Notes: generated from the sequence alone by a model not told the origin. Counted from the first letter of the stretch, positions 1 through 10,026 are shown. The stretch is DNA of 64,000 nt from JAWLHJ01 sp039587535 (GCA_039587535.1 JBDHIF010000007.1:76961-140960); one strand, 5' to 3'. Translations and numbers: made by a program.

Positions 1-232
1 AGCGGACGCGTTCGTGCCCGAGGCCGGATCTGCCCTAGCTGGCCGGGGGGCCTCGTCCCATGCCCTGGGTGCTGGCCTGGAGTATGACGTCAGCGCCTCG
101 GGGGCCACCGGCGTCCCCATGCGCCTCCGTTTACGGTGGCTCCGGACCGTGACCGGTGGGGGCGGAGCGCCGGCGATGACGCGTGTCGAGCTCGCGGCTG
201 AGCTCTTCAGGAGAATATGGGGTGGCCGCTGA
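1..232 (+). CDS. C-terminal fragment of an unidentified protein
   Basis: An open frame enters from the left edge (frame of base 2) and ends with TGA at 230-232, so only about 76 C-terminal residues are visible. The fragment alternates small/polar and arginine-rich stretches (RLRLRW, then VELAAELFRRIWGGR), which could be the last strands of an outer-membrane barrel, but no family is recognisable. It converges on recN with a 25 bp gap. It is one of the few plus-strand genes here. It could be a chance frame, as GC-rich DNA has few stops. Confidence 0.4.
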   Translation, partial: ADAFVPEAGSALAGRGASSHALGAGLEYDVSASGATGVPMRLRLRWLRTVTGGGGAPAMTRVELAAELFRRIWGGR

Positions 233-257
233 GCCAACCGATGCAGGGAAGCGGTCG

Positions 258-1919
258 TCAGCGGGAGAGCAGCTCACGGGCGTGATCCCGCGAGCGCGAC
301 GACCCAGGATCACCTCCGAGCATTCGAGCGACCTCCTCAACGCGCGCCTCTTCGGCTAGGGTCCGCACGGCCGTCGCCGCGCGATCACCCGTGCCGAGAC
401 GCTTCTCCACGAGGAGGTGGTGCGCGGCGCGGGACGCCACCTGGGCGAGGTGGGTCACGGCGAAGACCTGATGGTCTGCCGCGACTTCAGCGAGCTTGTC
501 GCCCACCGCCGTGCCCACAGCTCCGCCGATTCCCGCGTCGATCTCATCGAAGATGAGCACCGGAACGGCGTCCACATCTGCGAGGATGGCCTTCAACGCC
601 AGCATCACGCGGGAGAGCTCACCCCCACTCGCGATGCGCGCCAGCGGCATGGGCTCGAAGCCGGCGTTCGGTGAGACGAGAAACTCCACGCCCTCCGATC
701 CGCTCGCCGATATGTCGTCGTAAGGCGTCAGCCGGACTTCGAACGTGGCGCCCTTCAGCCCGAGATCCGGGAGTTCTCTCTGCACGCGCCCGGCGAGCTT
801 GGAAGCCGCGTGGCGCCGCCTCTCCGTGAGCACCGCCGCTTTGCCCTCGAGCTCTTCACGCGCCGCTCGTATCTGCGTCTCCAGGGCGCTCAGGTCATGA
901 TCGGCATCCTCGAGCTCGGCCAGCTCCGCGCGCACGCGCTGGGCGGTAGCCAGAACATCGGCCAGCTCCGGTCCGTATTTCCGTTTCAAGCGGAAGATCT
1001 CGTCGAGCCGTCGCCGCACCTCCTCGAGGCGCCCGGGGTCGTGGTCGACCGAGCCCGAGTAGTCGCTCAGGGCCCGCCCGACCTCTGCTACGAGGTGATA
1101 CGCTTCGTCCAGGGTTTCGGCGTGGGGTGTCAGCCCGTCGTCATGGCGAGTGAGGTCTCGCAGCATGTGACGGATGTCGGCGAGACGGTCGGAGATCGAC
1201 GCTTCGCCGGAGTAGAGGTTCTCCGCGATGGTGCTGGAACCACGCGCGAGATCCTCGGCGTGCTCGTGGAGCCCAGCCTCCGCTGCAAGGGCTTCATCCT
1301 CACCCGGATGCAGGTCGGACTCGTCGATCTCCGACAGCTGAAACCGCAAGAAGTCCGCGCGACTCGCGACGTCCCTCATCCGCGCTTCCCGCTCCTCCCG
1401 CTGGGCGGTGAGATGCAGGAGCCTCGCGTGTGCCTCGCCCACGTCTGACGCGGCGCCCGTCGCACCCGCGAACGCGTCCAGGATCGTCCGCTGCTCCCGA
1501 GGCCGGAGGAGGGTCTGGTGCTCGTGCTGGCCGTGGAGGTCGACCAGGGCCGATCCCAGCTCGCCCACCACCCCGGCCGTAGCCGGAGACCCGTTCACCC
1601 AGGCCCGATTCCGACCCTCCGCGGCGACTTCCCGGCGCAGGATGAGGAGATCATCATCGGCACGAAACCCGAGATCGTCCAGGCGGGAACGCAGCGTCGG
1701 CAGCGCGCCGATGTCGAAGACCGCCTCGACCGTGGCGCGGTCGGCTCCGGCGCGCACCACCGATGACGAGGCCCGCTCGCCAAGAAGCAGCGAAAGCGCA
1801 CCTACGATGATCGATTTTCCCGCCCCGGTCTCACCGGTCAGGACATTCAGTCCCGACCCGAGGGATAGAGAGAGGTCGTCGACGACCGCATAGTCGCGAA
1901 TCCGGAGTTCCGAGAGCAT
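258..1919 (-). CDS. recN: DNA repair protein RecN
   Basis: SMC-like ATPase that organises DNA ends during double-strand break repair in the cytoplasm. The 553 residues match the family length. The Walker A motif GETGAGKS lies at about residues 29-36, a long coiled-coil arm-like region fills the middle, and the C-terminal half has the ABC signature SGGELSRVMLALK followed by Walker B (VLIFDEIDAGIGG). The ATG at 1919 gives the canonical N-terminus MLSELRIRDYAVVDD. It is the last gene of the minus-strand run folD-xseA-xseB-ispA-dxs-nadK-recN, 62 bp after nadK. The nadK-recN neighbourhood is common in bacteria. Confidence 0.97.
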   Translation of the reverse strand: MLSELRIRDYAVVDDLSLSLGSGLNVLTGETGAGKSIIVGALSLLLGERASSSVVRAGADRATVEAVFDIGALPTLRSRLDDLGFRADDDLLILRREVAAEGRNRAWVNGSPATAGVVGELGSALVDLHGQHEHQTLLRPREQRTILDAFAGATGAASDVGEAHARLLHLTAQREEREARMRDVASRADFLRFQLSEIDESDLHPGEDEALAAEAGLHEHAEDLARGSSTIAENLYSGEASISDRLADIRHMLRDLTRHDDGLTPHAETLDEAYHLVAEVGRALSDYSGSVDHDPGRLEEVRRRLDEIFRLKRKYGPELADVLATAQRVRAELAELEDADHDLSALETQIRAAREELEGKAAVLTERRRHAASKLAGRVQRELPDLGLKGATFEVRLTPYDDISASGSEGVEFLVSPNAGFEPMPLARIASGGELSRVMLALKAILADVDAVPVLIFDEIDAGIGGAVGTAVGDKLAEVAADHQVFAVTHLAQVASRAAHHLLVEKRLGTGDRAATAVRTLAEEARVEEVARMLGGDPGSSRSRDHARELLSR

Positions 1920-1981
1920 GGCGAGTCAAAGGTGGCAGCCGACCCCCGGTCCGAACAATGGGCATGGGGGCCATTCCTCGT

Positions 1982-2890
1982 CTAACCCCGCTCAGGCGGC
2001 TTCGCGGCCCAGTTCAGCTTGCGGCGGAGGGTGTTGAGGAATGATTGGCCGGAGAACCGCACCAAGGGTACTGGCTCCCGCTCCCGCCTCACGACCACGG
2101 CCTCGTGCGTCTCCAATGCGCGAACGACTTGTCCGTCCGCCGTGAGCTGGTGACCCACCTGGCTCCCGAGGAGCGTCACGCGGATGTCCCGGTTCGCCGG
2201 GACCACCAGCGGCCGGACGGCCAGCGAGTGCGGGCAGATCGGCGTGATCACGAAGCACTCCACCTCGGGCGCGACGATGGGCCCGCCGGCGGACATGGAG
2301 TAGGCCGTGGACCCGGTGGGCGTGGCCAGAATGACGCCGTCGGCGGAGAAGCTCCCCGCCTGCTCGTACGAACCGTCGCTCCCAATCTCGATGTTCATCG
2401 GAGTCACCCGCGCCGCACCGTGCGTATGGACCACGACGTCGTTCAGGGCGAAGTACGGGCCGTCGCTTCCGCCCTCCACGGTCGTGCGGAGGGTGAAGCG
2501 GAAATCCAGGTAGGCATCTTCCTCGAGGATCCGCTCCAGGCCCCACTCAAGCTGGTCTGCGGGCAAAGACGTCAGAAAGCCCAGCCGTCCGAGATTCACC
2601 CCCAGGACCGGGACGCCGGCTCCGATAACGGAGCGTGCCGCCCGGAGGAGCGTTCCGTCACCCCCCAGCGCCACGACCAAGTCCAATCCGCCGGAGTCCA
2701 TCGCCTGTATCGTGGCACCCTCCGGTGCGCCCTGAGCCGAGCCGTGCTCGAAGACGACGTCGATCCCGTGTTGCTGGCAGAACGCACCCAACCGATCGAG
2801 GACCTGGTTGATCTCTGGACTCCCGCTCCGGAGCACCACGCCGATGCTTCTGAGCGGTCCTTCGAACCGTGCCCGCGTGGAACGGGTCAC
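1982..2890 (-). CDS. nadK: NAD kinase
   Basis: Phosphorylates NAD to NADP with ATP. The 302-residue protein has the catalytic GGDGT motif (GGDGTLLRAAR), the NLGRLGFL segment after it and the nucleotide-binding block SADGVILATPTGSTAYSMS. The start overlaps the dxs stop by 4 bp (ATGA), indicating translational coupling. Placed between dxs and recN, it belongs to the isoprenoid/DNA-repair operon of this strand. Confidence 0.96.
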   Translation of the reverse strand: MTRSTRARFEGPLRSIGVVLRSGSPEINQVLDRLGAFCQQHGIDVVFEHGSAQGAPEGATIQAMDSGGLDLVVALGGDGTLLRAARSVIGAGVPVLGVNLGRLGFLTSLPADQLEWGLERILEEDAYLDFRFTLRTTVEGGSDGPYFALNDVVVHTHGAARVTPMNIEIGSDGSYEQAGSFSADGVILATPTGSTAYSMSAGGPIVAPEVECFVITPICPHSLAVRPLVVPANRDIRVTLLGSQVGHQLTADGQVVRALETHEAVVVRREREPVPLVRFSGQSFLNTLRRKLNWAAKPPERG

Positions 2891-4794
2891 CCGCTCGCTA
2901 CCCCCACGCTGCGCCCGAGCGCCTGAAGTGCTGCGGCCGCGATGCCGCGAGCGTCGAGTCCGATCTCACCCAGGAGCTCTCCTCGCGCGCCGTGCTCGAT
3001 GAACCGGTCTGGAATTCCGAGCGTCTTCACCTTGGGACGATCGGCGAGGTCCATCTCGTCGATCTCGCGCGTCATATACGCCCCGAATCCGTTGGTGACC
3101 TGACCCTCCTCGACCGTCACGACCAACCCGTGGCTTCGCACCATCTCCTCGAGAACTTCGCGGTCGTACGGCTTGAGGAACCGGCAATTCACCACCGTCG
3201 CCCTCACGTCGCTCGCGGCGAGAAGATCTGCCGCGTCCAGGGACGCGCCCACCATGGTGCCAGTGGCCAGGAAGACCAGGTCACCGCCGTTGCGGAGAAT
3301 CTCCCAGGTAAAGGGGTCGAACCGATCGATCTCGGAGAGGTGGGGGACTTCGGCCGGTACGGCATCACGCGGCCACCGCACAGACCATGGACCCTCGTCC
3401 TGCTCCGTGCCCAGGCGGAGAAGCGCCAGCAACTCGGCCCCGTCCTTGGGCGCCGTTACGGTCATGCCCGGAATGGAGAGCATATAGGCGATGTCCAGCG
3501 TACCGTGGTGCGTGGGGCCGTCCTCCCCAGCGATGCCGGCACGATCCATCCCGAAGACGACCGGGAGCTCCTGCAGCGCCACATCGTGAACGATGTTGTC
3601 ATAGGCGCGCTGGAGGAACGTCGAGTAGATCGCCACGACTGGCTTGATCCCCTGCGTGGCCAGGCCGGCCGCGAACGTCACGCCATGCCCTTCGGCGATC
3701 CCCACGTCGAAATATCGGTCGGGGTGCGCCTCTTGAAACATGTCGGTGGACGTGCCATCGGGCATGGCCGCGGTGATGGCGCACACCCGTGAGTCACCGT
3801 CCGCCAGCTCTATGAGGCCCTTACCGAAGACCTTCTGATAACGAGGGAGGCCCGATGACGACTTCGTGCCTTTGCCCGTCACCTTGTCGAAGGGACCCGA
3901 GGCATGCCATGTCCACGGGTCATCCTCCGCCTGGGCGAAGCCCTTGCCCTTCTGTGTCAGCGCGTGGACAAGGATCGGCCCCTTCATGTCCTTGACCCGT
4001 CGAAACGTGTCCACAAGCTGTCGGACGTCGTGTCCGTCGACCGGCCCGACGTACGTGAAGCCCAGCTCCTCGAAGATGAGACCCGGCGTCAGCATGTGCT
4101 TCACGCTCTCCTCGAGCCGGCCAGCGACCTCCTCCATCACCTCCCCCAAGGACGCCGGGGTCCGGTGCAGGATCTCCTTCACCAGCTTCCGCGCCTTGTT
4201 GTAGGCGGGGTTGGTGATCATTCCGGTGAGGTACTTGTTCATGGCCCCGACCGCAGGGGCGATGGACATGTCGTTGTCGTTCAAGACGACGACGAAATCA
4301 CGATCAGTGTGCCCGGCGTTGTTCAGGGCCTCATACGCCAAGCCGCACCCCATGGCCCCGTCACCGATGATCGCGACGACATCGAAATCCTGCCCATTCA
4401 TGTCCCTCCCCACCGCCATGCCCCAAGCCGCGGAGACCGACGTGGACGCGTGTCCGGCACCGAATGCGTCGTATTCGGATTCGTCCCGCCGACAGAACGG
4501 GGCCAGGCCGTGACGTTTCCGGATGCTGGGCAGCCGCTCGTTGCGGCCGGTGAGGATCTTGTGGATGTACGCTTGATGCCCCGTATCCCACACGAGCTGA
4601 TCTCTCGGAGTGTCGTAGGCGTAGTGGAGCGCCACGGTGAGCTCGGCGACACCGAGACTCGCGCCGAAATGCCCTCCTTTCTGGGACACCACGTCGATGT
4701 GCCGTTCCCTGACGGCACGAACCACGTCGTCGAGATCGTCGCGCTCCAGGCGCCTCAGGTCCCGGGGATATTGAATGCGGTCCAGAAGGGACAC
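2887..4794 (-). CDS. dxs: 1-deoxy-D-xylulose-5-phosphate synthase
   Basis: Thiamine-diphosphate enzyme that condenses pyruvate and glyceraldehyde 3-phosphate, the first step of the MEP isoprenoid pathway. It has the ThDP motif beginning GDGAMGCGLAYEALNN and the DRAGIAGEDGPTHHG block of the pyrimidine-binding domain. The frame is open back to an ATG at 4872, but I place the start at the GTG at 4794. An AGAAGGAG Shine-Dalgarno lies 7 nt upstream of it, and translation then opens with VSLLDRIQYPRDLRRL, the usual DXS N-terminus. This gives 635 aa, the normal length. It lies downstream of ispA and overlaps nadK by 4 bp. Confidence 0.96.
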   Translation of the reverse strand: MSLLDRIQYPRDLRRLERDDLDDVVRAVRERHIDVVSQKGGHFGASLGVAELTVALHYAYDTPRDQLVWDTGHQAYIHKILTGRNERLPSIRKRHGLAPFCRRDESEYDAFGAGHASTSVSAAWGMAVGRDMNGQDFDVVAIIGDGAMGCGLAYEALNNAGHTDRDFVVVLNDNDMSIAPAVGAMNKYLTGMITNPAYNKARKLVKEILHRTPASLGEVMEEVAGRLEESVKHMLTPGLIFEELGFTYVGPVDGHDVRQLVDTFRRVKDMKGPILVHALTQKGKGFAQAEDDPWTWHASGPFDKVTGKGTKSSSGLPRYQKVFGKGLIELADGDSRVCAITAAMPDGTSTDMFQEAHPDRYFDVGIAEGHGVTFAAGLATQGIKPVVAIYSTFLQRAYDNIVHDVALQELPVVFGMDRAGIAGEDGPTHHGTLDIAYMLSIPGMTVTAPKDGAELLALLRLGTEQDEGPWSVRWPRDAVPAEVPHLSEIDRFDPFTWEILRNGGDLVFLATGTMVGASLDAADLLAASDVRATVVNCRFLKPYDREVLEEMVRSHGLVVTVEEGQVTNGFGAYMTREIDEMDLADRPKVKTLGIPDRFIEHGARGELLGEIGLDARGIAAAALQALGRSVGVASG

Positions 4795-4923
4795 CTGGTT
4801 ACTCCTTCTTCTCATCGGATCGATTGGGTACGGAAAGATACCCTGCTGGGGCGCCCAGCACAGGCCGCCCACGGACGGCCCGAAGCGTGACGCTGCACAA
4901 TCGCTACACTCGGCCGATCGACA

Positions 4924-5838
4924 CTAACGGTCGCGGTCCACCACGTAGTGGGCGAGGGCGTAAAGTGCGGGTGCCTCGATACCCGCGTCATGCAGCGCCT
5001 CAAATGCCTCGTCCACGGCTGTCTGTGCCCGTTGCCGAGCGGCCTCCAGCCCGTGGAGGGAGACGTACGTAGACTTGTCGAGCGCTTCGTCGCTGGGGTT
5101 CTTGCCCAGTACCTCTGCACTGGCAGTGGCGTCCAATACGTCATCCGTGATCTGGAACGCCAACCCGATTCGACGCCCGTATGCGGCCAGACCCCGCTCC
5201 GTGGCTTCATCCACCCGGGCGGCTCGAGCGCCCATCACGAGTGCTGCGGCGAGGAGCGCACCGGTCTTACGGCTGTGAAGGTCGTCCAAAGCGTCGGACG
5301 TCAGGAGTCGGCCCTCACCCTCTAGATCCAACCACTGCCCGCCCACCATACCCCCCGCCCCGGCGGCTTCGGCCAGGGTTCTGGCCACACGCCGAGCGGT
5401 CTCATCGTCGCACCCCAGGGCGCGGCTGGCCCGGAACGCTCTCAGCGTCGCCCACGGGATCAACACGGCGCCGGCCAATGCGGCCGCTTCCTCACCGTGA
5501 GCCCGGTGCGTCGTTTCGACGCCCCGGCGAAGCTCGGCGTCGTCCATGCACGGCAGATCGTCGTGCATGAGCGAGTAGGCATGGATGAGCTCCAGCGTCG
5601 CAGCCAGATCATCGAGCGCCCCATCGGGCCCGGCGCCGCCGCATGCGCGATAGGCTGTGACGCAGAGGATGGGGCGAAGCCGTTTGCCTCCGGTGGTGAC
5701 GCCGTGGCGCACGGCTGCGGCCACCGGGCGCGGCAGGCGTGACTCCATCTCCGAGACGGCACGTGCGAGTGCTGCCTCCACCCGGCTCCGCTCCGCAGCC
5801 AGATACCCGCCGAGGTCGAAAGCCGGAGCCTCCCTCAT
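4924..5838 (-). CDS. ispA: Polyprenyl (farnesyl-type) diphosphate synthase
   Basis: Class I trans-prenyltransferase that elongates DMAPP/GPP with IPP. The first Asp-rich motif has the bacterial two-residue insertion (DDLPCMDDAELRRG) and is preceded by the AYSLMH segment typical of IspA-type FPP synthases. The second motif is ITDDVLD. At 304 aa it has normal length. Product length (C15 or C20) cannot be settled from the motif alone. The gene overlaps xseB by 4 bp and is followed, after 129 bp, by dxs. Confidence 0.93.
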   Translation of the reverse strand: MREAPAFDLGGYLAAERSRVEAALARAVSEMESRLPRPVAAAVRHGVTTGGKRLRPILCVTAYRACGGAGPDGALDDLAATLELIHAYSLMHDDLPCMDDAELRRGVETTHRAHGEEAAALAGAVLIPWATLRAFRASRALGCDDETARRVARTLAEAAGAGGMVGGQWLDLEGEGRLLTSDALDDLHSRKTGALLAAALVMGARAARVDEATERGLAAYGRRIGLAFQITDDVLDATASAEVLGKNPSDEALDKSTYVSLHGLEAARQRAQTAVDEAFEALHDAGIEAPALYALAHYVVDRDR

Positions 5839-6098
5839 GAATCGTCGAGCGCCATCGGCTCCGTTCGGTCGCCGGACAGCAGCTCTTCCACACGGAGCTC
5901 CGTCTCGGAAAGGATGCGCTCGGCACGCCGGACGTGGCCCACCCCTTCCTCGAAGAGCTCCATGGCTTCCTCCAGGGAGACGTCGTCGGATTCCATACGG
6001 GTGAGGATCTCCTCCAACCGCTTGATCCGCGCCTCCATGCCCGGATCGTCGGCTTCGTCGGCGCCCTGGTCAACGGCGGTACGCTCTGGCTCACCCAT
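5835..6098 (-). CDS. xseB: Exodeoxyribonuclease VII small subunit
   Basis: Small helical subunit that binds XseA to form the single-strand-specific exonuclease VII. The 87-residue protein contains the family core from RIKRLEEILTRME through SLEEAMELFEEGV. The N-terminal 20 residues are acidic and poorly conserved, so a later start (the Met in GMEARIK) is possible. It overlaps xseA by 8 bp and ispA by 4 bp, so the three are almost certainly co-translated. Confidence 0.93.
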   Translation of the reverse strand: MGEPERTAVDQGADEADDPGMEARIKRLEEILTRMESDDVSLEEAMELFEEGVGHVRRAERILSETELRVEELLSGDRTEPMALDDS

Positions 6099-7464
6099 GC
6101 TGCTTCCCCTCCCTCTTGATCTCCAATGTGCGGGCGACGACCCGCCCGTCGGCCAACGTGACCTCGAAGGTCACATCGATCTCGAAATCCTCCGCCGAGC
6201 GAAGCACCCGACCCTGGGCATCCCTGGTCACCGCATAACCCCTCGACAGAGTCGCAAGCGGAGAGAGCGCTTCCAGCCTTCCGGAGGACGCCTGGAGCGC
6301 GCCGCGTCGCCGATCCAGGAGGCCCCGTACGGCCCGTTCGAGCCCAGCGTTGGCCAGGTCCACCGATTGGCGCGCCGGTCTGAGACGCCGCTCCATGCTC
6401 CGAGCCAGTCGCTCGAGCCGACGTCCAACCCGTTCCCTGCGGCGTGTCGCCACCTCACGAAGGCCCCTCGCCAGTCGCTCTGGCATGCGTCGCAGCGCTT
6501 CCAGGACCACCGCCGCATCGGGTACCACGGCCTCGGCTCCCGCTGACGGCGTGGGAGCGCGAACGTCAGCTACGAGATCACAAATGGTGACGTCCACCTC
6601 GTGCCCGACGGCGGAGATCACTGGTACCGGACAGGCTGCTACGGCCCGGGCCACGGGTTCCTCGTTGAACGCCCACAGGTCTTCGATGGAGCCACCGCCC
6701 CGGGACATCAGGATCACCTCACAGAGATCCTTCGAGACCAGGCGGTCGAGCGCTTCTGCAATCTCCACCGATGCGCCCTCTCCCTGGACCCTCGTTCCGC
6801 TCACGATCAGCCGGGCCCAGGGTGCCCGCCGACGGAGCACGGAGACGATGTCGCGTAAAGCCGCGCCGGTGGGCGACGTCACCACTCCGATGACCTCGGG
6901 ATAGCGAGGCAAGGGACGTTTCCGCGCCTCCTCGAGAAGTCCTTCCTGCTCCAGCCTCGCCCGGAGCTTCTCGAACGCGAGTCGCCAGAGACCCTCGGTC
7001 CCGTCCGCCTCCACGCGACGCACGACGAGCTGATACTCGCCGCGGGCTTCGTATAGGGTGAGCTGACCGAGGGCCCGAACCTTCATTCCCTCGTCCGGGT
7101 CCGTCGGAAGTGCTTGGGCCTCGCGCTGGAACATGACCGCGCGGAGCTGCGCACGGTCATCCTTCAGGGTGAAATAACAGTGGCCAGCCCTCGAACGGGT
7201 CCAGCTACCGATCTCGCCACCAACCCAGAGGGGCTCGACGTTGCTCTCCAGCATGCCGCGAACGGCCCGGTTTACCTGCGATACGGACCACACCCGCGGG
7301 CCGTCGGCTTCGCGGCTGGCTGGGCGGGGCTCGGGGGCCTCGGCGTCCGAGGTCGGGTCCGCAACCCGCGGCTCCGATGCATTGGGAACCTCTCCGATCG
7401 GTCCGGCCGTGACCGGGACGTCGGGGGCGTCGGCGAAGAGGTCGAGGCTGAGGTCTTCGGGCAC
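6091..7464 (-). CDS. xseA: Exodeoxyribonuclease VII large subunit
   Basis: Catalytic subunit of exonuclease VII, which degrades ssDNA from both ends. After an acidic, probably disordered leader of about 55 residues it has the OB-fold (WVGGEIGSWTRSRAGHCYFT), the nuclease-domain motifs SPTGAALRDI, RGGGSIEDLWAFN and GHEVDVTICDLVADVRAPTPS, and an Arg-rich coiled-coil C-terminus. Its 457 residues are in the normal range. It lies 7 bp downstream of folD. Confidence 0.95.
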   Translation of the reverse strand: MPEDLSLDLFADAPDVPVTAGPIGEVPNASEPRVADPTSDAEAPEPRPASREADGPRVWSVSQVNRAVRGMLESNVEPLWVGGEIGSWTRSRAGHCYFTLKDDRAQLRAVMFQREAQALPTDPDEGMKVRALGQLTLYEARGEYQLVVRRVEADGTEGLWRLAFEKLRARLEQEGLLEEARKRPLPRYPEVIGVVTSPTGAALRDIVSVLRRRAPWARLIVSGTRVQGEGASVEIAEALDRLVSKDLCEVILMSRGGGSIEDLWAFNEEPVARAVAACPVPVISAVGHEVDVTICDLVADVRAPTPSAGAEAVVPDAAVVLEALRRMPERLARGLREVATRRRERVGRRLERLARSMERRLRPARQSVDLANAGLERAVRGLLDRRRGALQASSGRLEALSPLATLSRGYAVTRDAQGRVLRSAEDFEIDVTFEVTLADGRVVARTLEIKREGKQHG

Positions 7465-7471
7465 CGGGCCG

Positions 7472-8368
7472 TCAGCTCCGGAGGCCGGTCGCGCGGGCGG
7501 CAGACTCCACCGTGTTCGAGAGGAGCATGGTGATGGTCATCGGCCCCACTCCGCCCGGAACCGGAGAGATGGCCGCCGCCACCTCCTTCACCTCGTCGTA
7601 CAGAACGTCGCCGCAGACCCGATATCCCTTCTCGGAACCGAGGTCGTCGACACGGTTGGTTCCCACGTCGATGACAACGGCTCCCGGCCGCACCATGTCC
7701 GGGGTGATCATCTCGGGGCGGCCCATGGCGACCACGAGGATATCGGCCCGACGCGTCTCGGCGGCGAGATCCGCGGTGCGGGAGTGGCACACTGTCACGG
7801 TGGCATTCCCCCCCCGACCCTTGCGAAGGAGGAGGGAAGCCAACGGACGGCCGACGATGTTCGATCGGCCCACGATGACGACGTGCTTGCCCGAGGGATC
7901 GTGCCCGCTCCGGACCAGCATCTCCACCACGCCCTGCGGAGTGCAGGGCGGGAAGAATTGACCCGAGTCGGTCGCCAGGCGGCCCACGCTCATCGGGTGG
8001 AACCCATCGACGTCCTTCGTGGGATCGATGGTCTCGATCACCGCTCCTTCGTCGATGTGGTCGGGGAGCGGGAGCTGGACGAGGATTCCGTGGATCTGGG
8101 GGTCGGCGTTCAGCTCCTGAACCAACTCGAGAAGCTCCGTCTGAGAAGTCTCCGACGGGAGCGTGAGCTGCCGTGAATGGATCCCCATGTCACCGGCCGC
8201 GCGGTTCTTCATCCCGACGTACATCTGGGAAGCCGGGTCCTCTCCCACCAAGACCGTCGCGAGGCCCGGAGTCACACCCTGCTCGTCTTTGAGACTGGAC
8301 ACACGGTCTTTGAGCTCTGACCGGATCTCTTTCGCGATGTCGGTGCCGGAAATGATCTGAGCGCTCAT
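7472..8368 (-). CDS. folD: Bifunctional methylene-THF dehydrogenase / methenyl-THF cyclohydrolase
   Basis: Interconverts 5,10-methylene-, methenyl- and 10-formyl-tetrahydrofolate with NADP. The catalytic YxxxK lies in SQMYVGMKNRA, the substrate loop is ILVQLPLPDHID, and the NADP loop is GRSNIVGRP. The 298 aa length and the start MSAQIISGTDIAKEI are typical. It is the first gene of the tight cluster folD-xseA-xseB-ispA; rny ends 83 bp upstream. Confidence 0.96.
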   Translation of the reverse strand: MSAQIISGTDIAKEIRSELKDRVSSLKDEQGVTPGLATVLVGEDPASQMYVGMKNRAAGDMGIHSRQLTLPSETSQTELLELVQELNADPQIHGILVQLPLPDHIDEGAVIETIDPTKDVDGFHPMSVGRLATDSGQFFPPCTPQGVVEMLVRSGHDPSGKHVVIVGRSNIVGRPLASLLLRKGRGGNATVTVCHSRTADLAAETRRADILVVAMGRPEMITPDMVRPGAVVIDVGTNRVDDLGSEKGYRVCGDVLYDEVKEVAAAISPVPGGVGPMTITMLLSNTVESAARATGLRS

Positions 8369-8451
8369 TCACCTATCTCGGACAAAGGACCCTGTCGCCC
8401 GGACGTCCGCTTGGGTCGTCGAGCACTGTCATGCCCGACAATGTCGCAAGG

Positions 8452-10026
8452 CTATCGCGCGAAGTCGACCGCCCGCGTCTCCCGCACGACCACAACCTTG
8501 ATTTGACCAGGATATTGCAGCTCTCCCTCGATGCGGCGCGCCACGGATTCGGAGATTTGCGCAATCTGACCGTCGCTGACCTTCGCCGGCTCCACCATGA
8601 CCCTCAGCTCCCGGCCGGCCTGGATGGCGAAGCAGCGTTCCACCCCGGGCTCGGCCATGGCCAGCTCTTCCAGCTTCTCGAGGCGCTTGACGTACCCCTC
8701 GAACATCTCGCGTCTGGCGCCCGGACGGGAACCACTGATCGCGTCGGCCGCCGTGACCAGGAAGGTCTCCGCGAAGAAATGGGGTTCCTCGTCGTGGTGC
8801 GCTTTGATGGCGTTGAGCACCAGGTCCGTCTCTCCATGTTTCTTGCAGAGGCGGTAACCCAGCTCCACGTGAGTTCCTTCATGCTCGTGGGTCATACCCT
8901 TACCCACGTCGTGGAGGATGGCCGCTCGTTTCGTGCCCTGGATGTCCAGACCCATCTCGGCCGCCATGTTTCCGGCCAGGAGGGCCACTTCTCGAGCGTG
9001 CTGCAGCTGATTCTGGCCGTACGAAGTCCTGAAGCGTAACCGGCCCAGCGTCTTTACGATCTCGGGATGCACGTTGTGGACACCGAGCTCGTAGAGGACC
9101 TCCTCGGCGGCCTCCACCATCGCCTCGCCGACCTCTTTCTGGGCCTTGTCCACCATCTCTTCGATGCGACCCGGATGGATGCGGCCGTCCTCGACCAATC
9201 GATCGAGCGCGATTCGCGCCACCTCTCTGCGCACGGGGTCGAATGCTGAAAGAACCACGGCCTCAGGCGTGTCGTCGATGATGACATCCACCCCGGTGGC
9301 CTGTTCGAACGCCCGGATATTGCGCCCTTCCCTCCCGATGATCCGGCCTTTCATCTCGTCGGACGGTAGCTGGACCACCGAGACGGTCGTCTCGGCCGTG
9401 AGGTCGGCAGCCATGCGTTGGATGGCCAGGGCCACGATCTTCCGGGCTTCCCGCTCGGCTTCACGCTGGGCCCGCTCTTTAATCTCTCGGACGTTGTTCG
9501 CCGCCTCGGCCTTGGCGGTTTCGACGAGGTTCTCCTTCAACTCCTCCCGGGCCTCGGTCGCCGTGAGTCCGGACACGTGCTCGAGCGTCGCTCCGACCTG
9601 CAGCTCCTTCGCGTCCAGATCGGAGGCTCGGTCCGCCAGATCACGTTCCTGCCGGTCCAGCGAGGCCACGCGCTCCTCGAGACGCGTTTCCCGCGAACTC
9701 AGGCGCTCTGCCTGTCGATCGAGTCCCTGCGCGCGTTCGTCGATCCGCCGTTCGGCACGCTCCACTTCTTCGCGCCTTCGCGCCTCCTCCTGTTCCCAGC
9801 TCTCCCGAAGGCGGATGCTGGCCTCCCGGCCCTCGAGCTCTCCGTCCTTCAGAGCCTTAGCGGCGTCCTCTCTGGCTTGCGAAAGGATGCGGGAGGCTTC
9901 GTCCTGAGCTTGTCGCTTCTCCAAGGCTCTGCGACGGGCCTCTCGGCGAGCGGCCGCGAAGAAACCCAGAAGAAGGCCAAGGACGATTCCTGCCGCCGCC
10001 GCCAACAACACCGGCGGGGTCATCAT
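8452..10026 (-). CDS. rny: Ribonuclease Y
   Basis: Membrane-anchored endoribonuclease that initiates mRNA decay. Order of parts: one N-terminal transmembrane helix (about residues 5-24), a long Glu/Arg-rich coiled coil to about residue 190, a KH domain (GRIIGREGRNIRAFEQATG) and an HD domain (HAREVALLAGNMAAE, with the metal pair in AILHDVGKG). The frame runs back to a GTG at 10059. I prefer the ATG at 10026 because a GGAG lies 8 nt upstream and the protein then opens directly into the membrane helix. This gives 524 aa, the usual length. Confidence 0.95.
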   Translation of the reverse strand: MMTPPVLLAAAAGIVLGLLLGFFAAARREARRRALEKRQAQDEASRILSQAREDAAKALKDGELEGREASIRLRESWEQEEARRREEVERAERRIDERAQGLDRQAERLSSRETRLEERVASLDRQERDLADRASDLDAKELQVGATLEHVSGLTATEAREELKENLVETAKAEAANNVREIKERAQREAEREARKIVALAIQRMAADLTAETTVSVVQLPSDEMKGRIIGREGRNIRAFEQATGVDVIIDDTPEAVVLSAFDPVRREVARIALDRLVEDGRIHPGRIEEMVDKAQKEVGEAMVEAAEEVLYELGVHNVHPEIVKTLGRLRFRTSYGQNQLQHAREVALLAGNMAAEMGLDIQGTKRAAILHDVGKGMTHEHEGTHVELGYRLCKKHGETDLVLNAIKAHHDEEPHFFAETFLVTAADAISGSRPGARREMFEGYVKRLEKLEELAMAEPGVERCFAIQAGRELRVMVEPAKVSDGQIAQISESVARRIEGELQYPGQIKVVVVRETRAVDFAR